Assembly (NCBI GenBank): GCA_005223375.1
Contig: RXOD01004222.1
Coordinates: 1 to 25,814 of the forward strand
Reading direction: 5' to 3'
DNA: 25,814 nt
Origin: Amoebophrya sp. AT5.2
Lineage: Eukaryota; Sar; Dinophyceae; Syndiniales; Amoebophryaceae
Of this stretch, positions 9,496-18,383 are shown in pieces. A model generated the notes under the pieces. That model did not search any database. It was given only the letters and a program-made list of their open reading frames with translations, and was not told the origin of the DNA. A program made the translations under genes and the position numbers. How positions within the stretch are numbered: position 1 is the first letter of the stretch; each line of letters opens with the position of its first letter.

Positions 9496-10150
9496 ATTTA
9501 GCCGCGCTCCCTCTCTTCACACGACGTCGGGTTCCGAGTATTGATGTCAGCAGCCGGTGCCGCGAAACGCAAGGACTTGTTCCTCTGGAACTGCTCGAGC
9601 AAACTTCGCGAACCCGAAGCAAGCCAGACTAACAAACCTCGCGACGAAGGACGCGCGCCACGTCCTGATCGAGTATGTGCTGGTCGAGCATGGCCTCGCG
9701 TATGTTGTTTTTCCGTCACCGTGCACAGGAAATGCCCGACTACATCGTTTTCATGCATGCATGGCGAGTGAGTCAGAACTCAGTAGTTTGGCAGCAATTG
9801 ATAGATTCTCAAAAAAACACCAGAAAAGCACTACCTAGGTCTAGGCTCGCTTCTAGACTGGTGGGCCAGCGCCAGATATGGTACTTGTAACTTAAAACTC
9901 CCTTGCACTCCGTCTACAGAGGCCTCGAATTAGAATTTGGCATATGTTCATAATGTTGATGAGCTGCGTTTTTGGTTGAAGGTGTGATAATGTCGCATCT
10001 GTAGAAGCAACTCCTCCGCGACTCCCCGCGCTCTTCTCTCGACCGCTCTCTCGCGACTACAACCATCCGATTATGATCGACTTTGCTATATCGCTCGCTG
10101 TTTTTGTCGAGGAGCGGATGCCGACTTTCAACATGCCAGAACATCTTCAT
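9496..10150. other. Spacer upstream of two divergent genes
   Basis: This separates the PKD2 start (minus) from the + strand gene at 10272. Several ORFs of 60-90 codons overlap on both strands, and I could not choose a real one. A + strand stretch from ATG 10074 (MIDFAISLAVFVEERMPTF…) ends in a TAG at 10154, just inside the repeated stem-loop. A promoter for both genes is expected here but no recognisable motif is visible. Confidence 0.3.
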
Positions 10151-10185
10151 GAGTAGTCAGTGATTCCACGACTGTCTGCTTTTCG
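10151..10185 (+). repeat. 35-bp stem-loop repeat, copy 1
   Basis: This matches 15046-15080 at 33 of 35 bases. The sequence can fold: AGTC, a single bulged base, GTG, loop ATTC, CAC, GACT, followed by TCTGCTTTTCG. Copy 1 has A at the bulge and T opposite the closing G. It lies at the 5' side of the gene at 10272, or at the 3' end of a short + ORF that stops at 10154. Confidence 0.85.
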
Positions 10186-10271
10186 GCGAAAAGGTGCTGG
10201 CGTCCGTCGCGCCGTTCCTGTTGTTTCCAGAGTCTGGTCCGGAATCCGTGTCCGGGACAGAGCAAAGCGCC

Positions 10272-10949
10272 ATGCTCGTCGCCCGCGCCGCTTGCAGCAG
10301 TATGTGGCGCGGCGGAGGAAGTTTTGGGGGCAAGCCGCTTTTGGGCGTTTCGGACGAGGAAATCGAGCGCGAAAATTCGTCGTCGGGTGGAAGTTCATCG
10401 ACTTGGACCGCGACAAAGGAGATCGCGACGAGAGTGGAAAAAAACGTCACCTTCCCCACTAGCGTGGTTGATCATGTTTCTGGTGTGGGGACGTGGAGCC
10501 AGAGGACAGGGGTGACCATCATTTCGGACGATCCGCTGGAGCTGGTACGCACAGAACTCCTGCACCCCTTCCAAGCGAAGCACCCACGCGTTTCTCTACT
10601 CCGGGGAGCAGGAAAAGCGGCAACAAATGGAGAGCAGGTGGGGATCGAGCTGAAATCCCCACAACTCTTGCTCGAGCGCCTCAACGCCTTGGATGGGGGT
10701 CCTGGCAGTGTAGGGGCTTCGGAAGACACGGAAAGAACCATCGCTGCAGTGAACGAAGTTTTGGCAGAAAGCGGGCAGAAGAAATGGAGCCGGGCGAAAA
10801 AGGACTACGAGATTGCGGCAGTGTTGCGGGGAGCAGACGACTTCGTGAGACGGTCCGTGTGGCAGTTGTTGGCAGAGGAAGATCGCGAATCCGTTTTCTG
10901 GCTCATGGACCGGGAGTGCGGCGGCTTCGCGAAAGTTTTCGCGAGGTGA
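10272..10949 (+). CDS. Unknown soluble protein, possibly related to DUF4116 proteins
   Basis: The frame is open from about 10164 to the TGA at 10947-10949. The first in-frame ATG is 10272 (225 aa), with the GTG at 10194 or an unseen upstream exon as alternatives. Upstream residues KVLASVAPFLLFPE would resemble a signal peptide. The N-terminal part is Ser/Gly-rich. The C-terminal half is helical and charged (ERTIAAVNEVLAESGQKKW, KKDYEIAAVLRGADDFVRRS, WQLLAEEDRESVFW). The pattern of short helices with Trp and 'IAAV…R' loosely resembles the two DUF4116 genes downstream, but I cannot claim membership. Coding is well supported by composition. The repeated stem-loop (10151-10185) lies just upstream and may belong to its 5' UTR. 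Confidence 0.6.
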   Translation: MLVARAACSSMWRGGGSFGGKPLLGVSDEEIERENSSSGGSSSTWTATKEIATRVEKNVTFPTSVVDHVSGVGTWSQRTGVTIISDDPLELVRTELLHPFQAKHPRVSLLRGAGKAATNGEQVGIELKSPQLLLERLNALDGGPGSVGASEDTERTIAAVNEVLAESGQKKWSRAKKDYEIAAVLRGADDFVRRSVWQLLAEEDRESVFWLMDRECGGFAKVFAR

Positions 10950-11524
10950 TCGATTGGCTACTTTGCTTTGCTGGGTCGCAGAAAATCTATCGAAAGAAAG
11001 GCGGCGGCGCTGTTTCACTTTCATTGAAGACTGATTGAACAGCCAGGACCCATGAGAGATGAGGCCATGCATTCGCTTGAAAGATATCGGATCGAGAACA
11101 TCATGAGCAACAAGAAAATCATGCAAGGCCGAGAACATCAACCTCTTTCTTTGGCATCATGCCACCCAGCATCTTCGAGATGCAGCAGCCACTCAGCATC
11201 TTCGTCGAGATGCAGCGCCTGCTTGCGTGATCATCGGAGTCTTCATCAGCCCCACCAATTGGAAGATGTCTCGCCTCTCGGCATTTCTCTGGTGTTGCTG
11301 ATGAGCTTGGATTTCAAGTCTGGGAGGGTGGAAGTAGTGGGTCAAGAACAAGATCGATGTCTTGTTCTGTCGTGCCACGTTGTACTAGCGATTCTCCCGC
11401 TATAAAAGATCTGTCGTCCACCTCCATCGGATGATGTTGAAGATGATAGATCAGATCGCCAAGTGCTAAAGGTAAAGCTGTAGCTGATAGCATAAGTAAT
11501 GCATACTACTAGGAGCAGCTTTGT
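10950..11524. other. Spacer with small repeats
   Basis: No gene seen. A short duplication lies at 11167-11186 and 11194-11216 (CAGCATCTTCG[TC]GAGATGCAGC style, second copy 3 bases longer). A 9-bp perfect hairpin AGAACAAGA (11345-11353)/TCTTGTTCT (11360-11368) has a 6-nt loop. Either could act in the 3' ends of the flanking convergent genes; that is speculation. Confidence 0.5.
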
Positions 11525-12676
11525 CTATTCCAATTCCACCGCTGCGCGTCCTAGGTACCCCAGGGCGTCGACGATTCGAGGGTGATTGCGGATGTGAAGC
11601 GGCACCTGCTTCCATTCGTCACGATCAATCGGCGACAGGAGCCGATGCCAGACGCGCCAGTACACCACGTCGAGGTCGTGACGCCGGATCGTTTCTGGCG
11701 CCCTGGGGCCCTTCCAGGCCGTCCTCGCTGTCGCCGTGCCCCCCGGCAGGCCGCTTGTTCCTTGTGGAGAAACTTGCGAACCTCTCCGTCACGAGCTCCG
11801 CCACACTGCGCATACCATGCAGAAAAGCCTCCAGCTCCTCGTCGCTCCAATCGTCGGAATTTTTGGGCAATGCCTGCCCTGAGTGGAAGAGCCAATCCAC
11901 CCCGTCTTCTGCTATAAGTCGTACTATGCGGGAGCGGGCCGTCCTCGTCGATTGGAGCAATTGGAGCAATTGTATCGGGTGGGATGCGCAATTGGAGCGG
12001 GCCGGATGCGCTACGACTGCCCGTCTCCGGAGGGATTGCGAGTGGCGTATTTTCTCCGGCAGCCGGTTCCACTGCGCGCGCGTTTTCAGCACGCCGTTTC
12101 CGATGGCCGCTGCCACCACGTCTTCCACCCCGCGCACCTCTTCCGGAAAGTCCGTCTCATTGTCCCACTCCCTCAAGAGCCCGGCCCGGATGCCGCTGGC
12201 CACCACGCGCGGGTCGACTTTCAGCGCGGGCGGGACGTCGCGGTCCCACTGCTCCCGGGTGTTGATCGGGCTCGCCGGGCTGCGACCGATCACGGCGGCA
12301 AGGATGTTCACAGACGTGCGTTTCAAGCTCTGCGGCACGTGCTCTGGGTGGCCCCAGTTCAGCAGCCCGCGGTCCAGCGCCGCAAGCACGACGCCTTCTT
12401 GCTTTCGTGTCTCTTCTGGGAGCTGGAAGAACCAAGCGGCGCCACCTAACTGACTCAGGTTAGAGACCCGATGAAAGAACCCAGGCACAACGAACTGCCT
12501 ATCAAGTGTAGGCTTTTTTTTTCATGTAGTTACTTATTTAAAAAAGTTTATCACTAGTAGGTGGAAATGGATCGTCCCTTCTGTAATAAATTGTCGCTGC
12601 ATCCGATCAATCCTGCCCACTACCCAGTGATATCCGACTGAGAAGGGCCCAACATCAGATGCCGGGCCCTCTTCAT
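11525..12676 (-). CDS. DUF4116 repeat protein, 3 exons
   Basis: Rebuilt as exons 12624-12676, 11782-12453 and 11525-11702 (300 aa). Both introns are GT-AG and in phase: 170 bp (ACTGG|GTAGTGGG … CCTGAG|TCAG) and 79 bp (GAGAG|GTTCGC … CCCCAG|GGCG). The 79-bp intron explains an otherwise abrupt frame change and restores a last repeat (ETIRRHDLDVVYWRVWHRLL…). The protein is a run of helical repeats of the type 'LPEEx…VVLAAL…GLL…W', typical of DUF4116: FQLPEETRKQEGVVLAALDR, VPPALKVDPRVVASGIRAGL, FPEEVRGVEDVVAAAIGNGV. Such repeats have no known biochemical role and are thought to be interaction scaffolds. Start at ATG 12676 (MKRARHLMLGPSQSDITG) is chosen because the main exon has no ATG. A second DUF4116 gene lies directly upstream on the same strand. 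Confidence 0.7.
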
Positions 12677-13138
12677 CTCGATTGAAACTAACCGCCAGCA
12701 AATGCAAAACTACGGCACCTATGCTGGCTTCCTATGGGTGCAATTGCTTTGCTGGGCGAAAGAAATGGGAACTACCGTCGACGATCGCAGAAGGAACGAA
12801 GCAGCCTGCTCCTCGTCGTGGAGGCATGGGTATAGATACAAAGCCATAGACTTGGCTGCCGCCGTAGCGGTCCCGTACGAGAATACGGGGGCGGTGGGGA
12901 ATCAACGGAGACTGGGCCGAAGCCGGGACCAACCGAAGGGCCCACCCACACAACCGACGGACAGTGGCCCCCTACGTGGGAAGGGATTGCTGACGAAGCA
13001 AGGGCCAGAGACTCTTTGGCCCATTGAAAGAGCCGCCAGAGCTGGACACCAAGCAACGAAAATCCCAACCGAGGCATGGGTATTTATAGATACGGCAGGG
13101 CCGCCCACTGCCGATCCTACACTTACAGCTACTGTTTG
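12677..13138. other. GC-rich spacer between two DUF4116 genes
   Basis: Open frames of 70-148 codons exist on both strands (longest + 12702-13148), but all are rich in Pro, Arg and Gly and none looks genuine. A short element GAGGCATGGGTAT…AGATAC occurs at 12821-12839 and, with a 4-base TTAT insertion, at 13071-13093. A 7-bp stem AGGGCCC/GGGCCCT lies at about 12644-12670. Confidence 0.35.
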
Positions 13139-14551
13139 TTACTGTTGATGCACTTGTGAGGGTTTACATAGAAACGGCCTGACTTTTTTCATATTCTTAA
13201 TGAGTTCCTCTTTCCGGAGGATGGCCCGCACCGCGCGCGGCATGGTCGCCTGCATTTCTTGAGTCAAGTACGGCCACCCGCTGAGGACCTGCCGAGACCA
13301 GCTTTTGGCGGCGCGGGTGTGGATGGCTGCAAGGATGATGTTCTCGTTGCTTCGGACAGAGTCTGGCAAGGCGACCCAGTCGCTGCGCTCGTACGCCCCC
13401 ACGTCCAGCAGGCTGCGCACGACGTCCTCGTCGTGCCGGAGACTTGTTTCCGGCAGCTGGAGCCGTGCATATTGGTACTGGCAAACGTCGCCGCGACAGC
13501 AGTGCTGGATAAAGGCAGCGACCACCTTTTCATTTTGGCGGACTTCTTCCGGAAGCCCAAGTCCAAACATCCCCAAGGCATCCATGAGTCCCATCATTGA
13601 GCCCCATCCTCTCATCCAGTCCGCATTGTCTCTTTCTCCTCCCCAGTCTTCCAGCCAGTCCGGCAGGAGGTTTTTCCGCAGCGCCGCGATGACGACGCTT
13701 GGCGAGCTGCGTTGCAACGGTGGTGGGATGTGTTCACGGTACTCCTCCCGGGTTTGGATCAGCCCGCACTCGATGGCGGCTACGGCGACCGGCTCCGCGT
13801 GACCGATTTCCTGCGGCGGCTTCTCGAAGATGTCGTGCAACTCCGCGTCCCTCCGACGCTGGTACGACAAGGGGTCGCTTTGCCACTCCTTGTCCTTCAG
13901 CCACTGGTAGTTGCGATCGATCTGAGCCACGGCGGTTTCGATCCGTTGCTGCACCGTGGGCTTGGGCATGCCCTCTTTCAGCCAGCTTGACGCCTGCTGC
14001 AGGCGGGTGACCTCGGACGCAGTGCGGAAGTACAACGCGAGCCGACGCGCCTGAGGATCGAAGACCGTCTGAAACAGGTCGTGCGTGTTTGTGCTTGACG
14101 ATGTGGAGGACGCCTGATCTTGCGGCCAAGGCGGAGACAATGGAGTGTTGTCGTAGCAGTGGTCGTGGTCGTGGTGGCACTGATGTTTCGTGTGCGAGGA
14201 TGCCGTCGCGCACGTGCGGTCCGACGCGTTCTCTTCCTCCGCCCGTTCCCGGCGGTTAACCGAACAGGAGGAACCGCTGTTGAAAGCCTGCTGCTGCTGC
14301 GGCCGCTCCGGTTCGAGCAGGAATCGTGATTGGCCAGCGAGCCTATGATCCACAGAGGAAGACGAGCTCGCAGCAGAAGTGTCAGCGCGCCGCGACTCAG
14401 GATAGGCGTTGGAACTAGGTTCCCAGGACCTAGTGCGGCGCACCCACTCCAGCGCGTCTTCCCACGCAAGAAATCCGTTGGAGCTGGACTTTGCTGGAGC
14501 ACCGAGGACACTGGTGGCGAGCCGGAACATCGCCACAGAGATGATCCTCAT
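13139..14551 (-). CDS. Secreted-type DUF4116 repeat protein
   Basis: Single open frame of 470 aa from ATG 14551 to the TAA before 13139. It starts with a hydrophobic leader (MRIISVAMFRLATSVLGAPA) that looks like a signal peptide. A Ser-, Gln- and His-rich region follows to about residue 165 (it includes an SSSSSVD run and HQCHHDHDHCYD). The C-terminal two-thirds is DUF4116-like: pairs of short helices such as AEPVAVAAIECGLIQTREEY, SPSVVIAALRKNLLPDW, LPEEVRQNEKVVAAFIQHC, DEDVVRSLLDVGAYERSDW and NENIILAAIHTRAAKSW. The protein ends in a basic tail (RKEELIKNMKKVRPF). It is paralogous in type to the neighbour at 11525-12676, suggesting local duplication. Family role unknown; in a parasite it could be exported, but that is conjecture. 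Confidence 0.82.
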   Translation of the reverse strand: MRIISVAMFRLATSVLGAPAKSSSNGFLAWEDALEWVRRTRSWEPSSNAYPESRRADTSAASSSSSVDHRLAGQSRFLLEPERPQQQQAFNSGSSCSVNRRERAEEENASDRTCATASSHTKHQCHHDHDHCYDNTPLSPPWPQDQASSTSSSTNTHDLFQTVFDPQARRLALYFRTASEVTRLQQASSWLKEGMPKPTVQQRIETAVAQIDRNYQWLKDKEWQSDPLSYQRRRDAELHDIFEKPPQEIGHAEPVAVAAIECGLIQTREEYREHIPPPLQRSSPSVVIAALRKNLLPDWLEDWGGERDNADWMRGWGSMMGLMDALGMFGLGLPEEVRQNEKVVAAFIQHCCRGDVCQYQYARLQLPETSLRHDEDVVRSLLDVGAYERSDWVALPDSVRSNENIILAAIHTRAAKSWSRQVLSGWPYLTQEMQATMPRAVRAILRKEELIKNMKKVRPFLCKPSQVHQQ

Positions 14552-14782
14552 CTTCACTGTGCTGCGCAGACAAGTGCCGCGTGCTGAGTGGATGGACGGC
14601 TGGGTTGATGTAGTACTGTTTTTTTTTAGTCTGCGAAACTGTCAGAGTCAGTCCGCGAAGCGTTTCTTTTGTATTTGTGTTTTATGTCTTGTTTCCTATA
14701 TGAGTTTACGAAGCAATGCGTGGGGGATTGTTGACGTACAACCTCGAACACATATACGCCTAGCAGATTGAAGAGGGAGAAA

Positions 14783-14908
14783 ATGAAAGCTATGCTCAAA
14801 ACAACCAAAAGTTCGTTGTACTATCCGAATCCGTCAGTACAACTAGTAGCAGTCGGAGTCGCTGGCTTGATACAACTGTTGCTTGCGTTTATTGGAAAAG
14901 GTGCTTAA
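14783..14908 (+). CDS. 41-aa single-span membrane microprotein
   Basis: ATG 14783 to TAA 14906-14908 encodes MKAMLKTTKSSLYYPNPSVQ followed by LVAVGVAGLIQLLLAFIGKGA. The short basic N-terminus, a Tyr-Tyr-Pro-Asn-Pro turn and one clean hydrophobic span of about 17 residues ending in GKGA give it the look of a small membrane-complex subunit, such as those in mitochondrial or ER translocases. I do not recognise a specific family. The antisense frame is also hydrophobic, which is common opposite membrane segments. It lies between the start of the minus-strand DUF4116 gene and the end of the TEX9-like gene. The length is short enough that chance cannot be excluded. Confidence 0.45.
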   Translation: MKAMLKTTKSSLYYPNPSVQLVAVGVAGLIQLLLAFIGKGA

Positions 14909-15233
14909 GCTTTAACTTAGTTTCTGATCACTCGGAGTCGGGGAGATGGATCGATGGGAGCTCGCGTGGCCGCAGCCGCATTGGAAGATGAAGCGTTTAT
15001 GCTACGAAGATCGATTGAGACTCATTGACTCTGACATTGCGACCTGAGCAGTCGGTGATTCCACGACTGTCTGCTTTTCGCACTAGCATTCTCCTGGCGC
15101 TAGCACAAGGATAGCTGGGTTCGTCACTTCTACGCCTTTTTTCTTATAATCTTCACTCCACCACAGCAGGTAAAACAAATTTAAAAAGTCCAAAATGATC
15201 GGCGCGCTTGGAACAATTGTTCTCTCGATGAAT
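14909..15233. other. Spacer holding stem-loop copy 2
   Basis: Contains a 33-codon + ORF (14946-15047) and the stem-loop repeat 15046-15080. After the repeat the sequence continues CACTAGCATTCTCCTGGCGCTAG. Nothing else was recognised before the TEX9-like stop codon at 15234. Confidence 0.4.
15046..15080 (+). repeat. 35-bp stem-loop repeat, copy 2
   Basis: Second copy of the element at 10151-10185, same orientation. It has C instead of T in the closing pair with G, and G instead of A at the bulge. Both differences preserve the predicted fold. It starts just after the TGA of a 33-codon + ORF (14946-15047, MDRWELAWPQPHWKMKRLCY…). Confidence 0.85.
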
Positions 15234-17382
15234 CTACGCCCCGAGTTTGTCGCCCAGGTCCAGGATGCGGACGAATTCGTCCTCCGTGAAGCTGAGCACG
15301 CGGGCCGCCTCCAGGTGTGTACGCTGCTTCTTCAGCACGTCGATCAACTTCATCTGCTTCTTGAATGCGGACACGAGCTCGTTCCGTTGCCGCTCTATCT
15401 TCCGGTTCTCTGCGAGGAGGCGGTCTAGCTCTATGAAGCCGAAGTCGAAGACCAGCCGCGATATTAACGCTTGTAGTGTATTGGGGCTACGAGGGGGCTG
15501 CTCCGCGAGCGACTCATTGGGAGCGACTTGTAGTTTTGGTTTTCGCAGGAGTAAATATGATGATTCTTTGAAAGCTAGCAGGTACAAACATGTACTTAAT
15601 ATACTTATCCCGGTGGAGGTGGTAGGTTCATATGGAGAGACCTCTGCCGAAAAGCGAGGTCATGAGAAAGGCGACCATTTCCGCGCGATCGGCAATTGTC
15701 GCACCCCTCCAGCCTACAGCCATGACAATGGACCACTGGCATCGATTCGACAACGCCGCCCTCTACAACTACTTCTTCCCTGGTCTCTTCGGCAGCGAGG
15801 AAGCCACCCACCTGTTGCATGTGCTACTGCTACTGCTAGCTTACCGTTATCGGTATCGGTTACGGCTACCAGCAGCTGGTCGTGGTCTCGATGGATAAGC
15901 TCCCGGCGGTCACTCTGGACCTTGCTCTGGTCGTGGGACTTGAGCTCCTTTAGCGACACACGGTACCGCTCGCAGTCCTCGAGCAGACGGTTTACGCGCG
16001 CGTCCTTCGAGTGAATGTCCTGCTCCTGCTTCCGAGACAAGACCGAAAGCTGGTCGTTCTCCTTGCGCGCCTGCGGAATCAATTATGAATGTATCATTTT
16101 TGGTGGTTTCTTATTCTTTGTAGTGGCCAGTCTCCCCATTTGATGTAGAAACAGAAAGATAGTTGTGTGGAGCGGAGGACATGCATTCTTTGGGGTGTTG
16201 CTACGGCTCGGCGACCGTCGGGTCGATGGCTAGGGGTAGACCGACACCGTCGGCGGCCCCCGCGCACAAACTAACCTTAAATGCTATTTCGTAAAAATGT
16301 CAAATGCAGCGACTCTACCTCCCCCAGGTCTTTTTCGAAGTCTTTGATTTTTTGTTCCAAAAGGGCCACGGTTTTCTTCAGTTTTTCCTGGTGGCCTTCG
16401 CCGACCACGTGCTGGCGCGAGAGCCGCTTGTTCTCGTCGGTGAGCGCTTTGTTGTCGGCCTTCAGCTGCGCGTTGTCGCCGTCGCGATTGGTCAGCTGCT
16501 TGATACTCTTGTCCAGCTCCTCCTGCAGCGCGATGATGCGCGCCTTCTGAAACCGGATCGTATCTGTAGAATGTTGATTGATATACGAACAGGAACACGA
16601 TGCACTACTATGCCTACGTTAATAAAAGAAAGTAAAAGTACTTTGCAGCGTCTCCACCTCGTTCGCGCTGGCGATCGGGTGGACCAGCTTGGTTTTTGCC
16701 GCGATCTGTGGCTGGAGATCCGCTACCAGCGGCGCGGGCGGCTCCTTCACCGTCTGCAGCGGCTGCGGGGGGACCAGCCCGAGCTCCTCCGCCTCCCGCT
16801 CCGCTCGTCTCTGCGCGCCTAGCTTCGGGTCGCTGAAGTTTGGGGCCGCGGAATCCATCATCCCCTCCGCCGCCTTGCTCTTCAAAAAAGACCTGTAGTA
16901 GACATATTACTTTTTACTGCAGCCTCCTGATATGGGCAGTCCGCATGGCATCCAGCTACAGTCTACCCGCGATGGGGATCAGCGGCTGCACGATAAAAAA
17001 ATATGGATAAGTACATATCTATGGCGGAGAAGTTGAGATTATACAACTCCCAGCATTTTTACTAAAGTAAGGCACTGCTTGTGCTTGGAAAATGAAGCTG
17101 CAAGCAAGAAATTAGAAGTCGTCTTCGCAGTCAGTAAAAGGCCAGAGAAGGACAGCGCGGACAGTTGTACGGTTGGTAGTTTTTGAAGTCGAGGTTTTCC
17201 ACGTCCCGCATGGCGGCCTGGGCCTTCGAGATGGCGAGGTTTTTTTCTTTTTCGAGCTGCTCGTTGTACTGCAGCAGCTGGGCCTCGCGCTGCTGAAAGT
17301 GCGAAAATGCGTCCACAGGCAGGCAGCTCGCCTGGTCGCTCCCCCCGTCTGGGGCCAGGGACGACGAATCCGGGGGCGCCAT
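15234..17382 (-). CDS. TEX9: TEX9-like coiled-coil protein, 5 exons
   Basis: Exons 17171-17382, 16642-16892, 16319-16563, 15845-16070 and 15234-15469 give 389 aa, close to the ~390 aa I recall for animal TEX9. Introns are GT-AG and phase-consistent: 278, 78, 248 and 375 bp (GTACAACT…CTACAG, GTACTTTT…CTACAG, GTAGAGTC…CCGCAG, GTAAGCTA…TACAAG). The first three are well defined, the last less so. The N-terminus has a short coiled coil (FQQREAQLLQYNEQLEKEKN). The middle and C-terminal half are almost continuous coiled coil (ARIIALQEELDKSIKQL; KTVALLEQKIKDFEKDLGEA). The C-terminus, KKQMKLIDVLKKQRTHLEAA then RVLSFTEDEF, is the family's most conserved part. TEX9 is poorly characterised; it is found in ciliated organisms and is linked to centriolar satellites/cilia in animals. 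It fits with the PKD2 channel nearby as a flagellum-related gene. Confidence 0.82.
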
Positions 17383-17610
17383 GCTAATTGCAACCGAATT
17401 CACCGAACGAGGACCGAAAGTCTGGCGATCGATGTCACAAGTCTGTCCCAGGCGCAAGTAGTCTTCAGTCTCAGTGGCGATTAAAAACGAAATGAGAGCG
17501 GCTCGAGTGTCAAGCAAGAGATGTTGGCATTTGAACATTTATTACAAAACATGGCTTTGGCTGGCGCGAAAGACATACACTATTCGCCTTTTTGTACTTA
17601 TCGCTAGCTC

Positions 17611-18094
17611 TCAGCCGTTTTGCAGATCATCGACACTCAACAAGGGCGACTCTCCCAACCAAGCTGGCTTGTATTTTACGACAATAGCGAACAGCACGAG
17701 ACCCACAGCAAGCACGATTTTCGTGGGTCTCTCGAAGTCCGGAAGGGTGCCTGGCTGGCTCAGAGTTCAGGTTCTTGAGCGCGTTTTCTTTTTCTTCATA
17801 TAATATGGCTGATGAAAAACAAAATCGTCACACGCCACGTCACGCTTGGCCGTAGAAGAACCAACCTGCGCCCGCACATCCATGATAATACTCGCTGTCG
17901 GAGTTCCTTTCCACCTGCAGTGCTACTTCTATCGGTCTGCAAGAAACAGCAAGCAACAAAAAAGTCCGGGTAAGTGCGGGTAGCTATCTACAGCCTACAA
18001 GAAATGACCTGTCGCGCTTCGATTTGTTCTCCAATGGCACTTGCAACAGCGGTGCCGATTTGCTAGAGCAGGACTTCGAGTACGAGCCTGCCAT
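17611..18094 (-). CDS. 108-aa single-pass membrane protein in three short exons
   Basis: Exons 18009-18094, 17844-17936 and 17611-17758, joined by two GT-AG introns of 72 bp (GACAG|GTCATTTC … TTTCTTGCAG|ACCG) and 85 bp (CAAGC|GTGACGTGG … CTCTGAG|CCAG). All three phases agree. The protein begins MAGSYSKSCSSKSAPLLQVP, has a charged middle (RPIEVALQVERNSDSEYYHG, then CAGAGWFFYGQAQPGTLPDF), one membrane span (KIVLAVGLVLFAIVVKYK) and a short tail ending SVDDLQNG. No single exon exceeds 50 codons. A family is not recognised; the layout suggests a type II or tail-proximal membrane protein. Exon 3 contains a 9-bp hairpin (GAGACCCAC/GTGGGTCTC, 17698-17731). Each splice choice is supported by frame only, so transcript data could shift the ends. 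Confidence 0.6.
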
Positions 18095-18383
18095 GGTTCT
18101 CAATCTCATTAGATGTCATCGATCTTGGACCCCTTGTTCCTGTGTCCAGTTGCGCGTGGACACACGTTCCTCCCCCTTTGCCTTTTTGTTTTTTCTGCGT
18201 CTAGTATCTCGCCCCACCATTTTTTCGCCCTTCTCGGCCTATGCTTCTTTGTAACCAACCAGCCCAAGAAATCATCATCATGTTCATGAACAAAACTTCA
18301 CTAAAAGAAAACGCATCAATAACAGTGATCGAGCAAAAATCGACTCGATCTTCATCAGTAGATCCAAAATTGTGGGACGCGGC

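Noticed and set aside
10596..11141. 181-codon minus-strand ORF opposite the 10272-10949 gene
   Set aside because: The + frame has normal charged helical composition; the antisense is rich in Ser, Phe, Cys and Pro.
11932..12000. Possible intron in the middle of the first DUF4116 gene, where repeats look degenerate
   Set aside because: The frame stays open throughout and no splice pair improved the repeats; the short ATTGGAGCA tandem may simply have expanded there.
12702..13148. 148-codon + strand ORF between the DUF4116 genes
   Set aside because: Both strands are open, composition is Pro/Arg/Gly-biased, and no domain or neighbour supports it.
13139..14551. Several 90-165 codon + strand ORFs opposite the DUF4116 gene
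   Set aside because: They are shadows of the GC-rich coding strand; only the minus frame shows repeats and a signal peptide.
17748..17799. ATG-AAG-AAA-AAG… reading through TGA into the membrane-span exon (possible recoding)
   Set aside because: A canonical 85-bp intron explains the junction and gives a better N-terminus.
17970..17993. A 24-nt GTAAGTG…CTACAG stretch on the + strand that could be a tiny intron in an open frame
   Set aside because: It lies inside the intron and opposite the exons of the minus-strand 17611-18094 gene, whose three exons fit far better.
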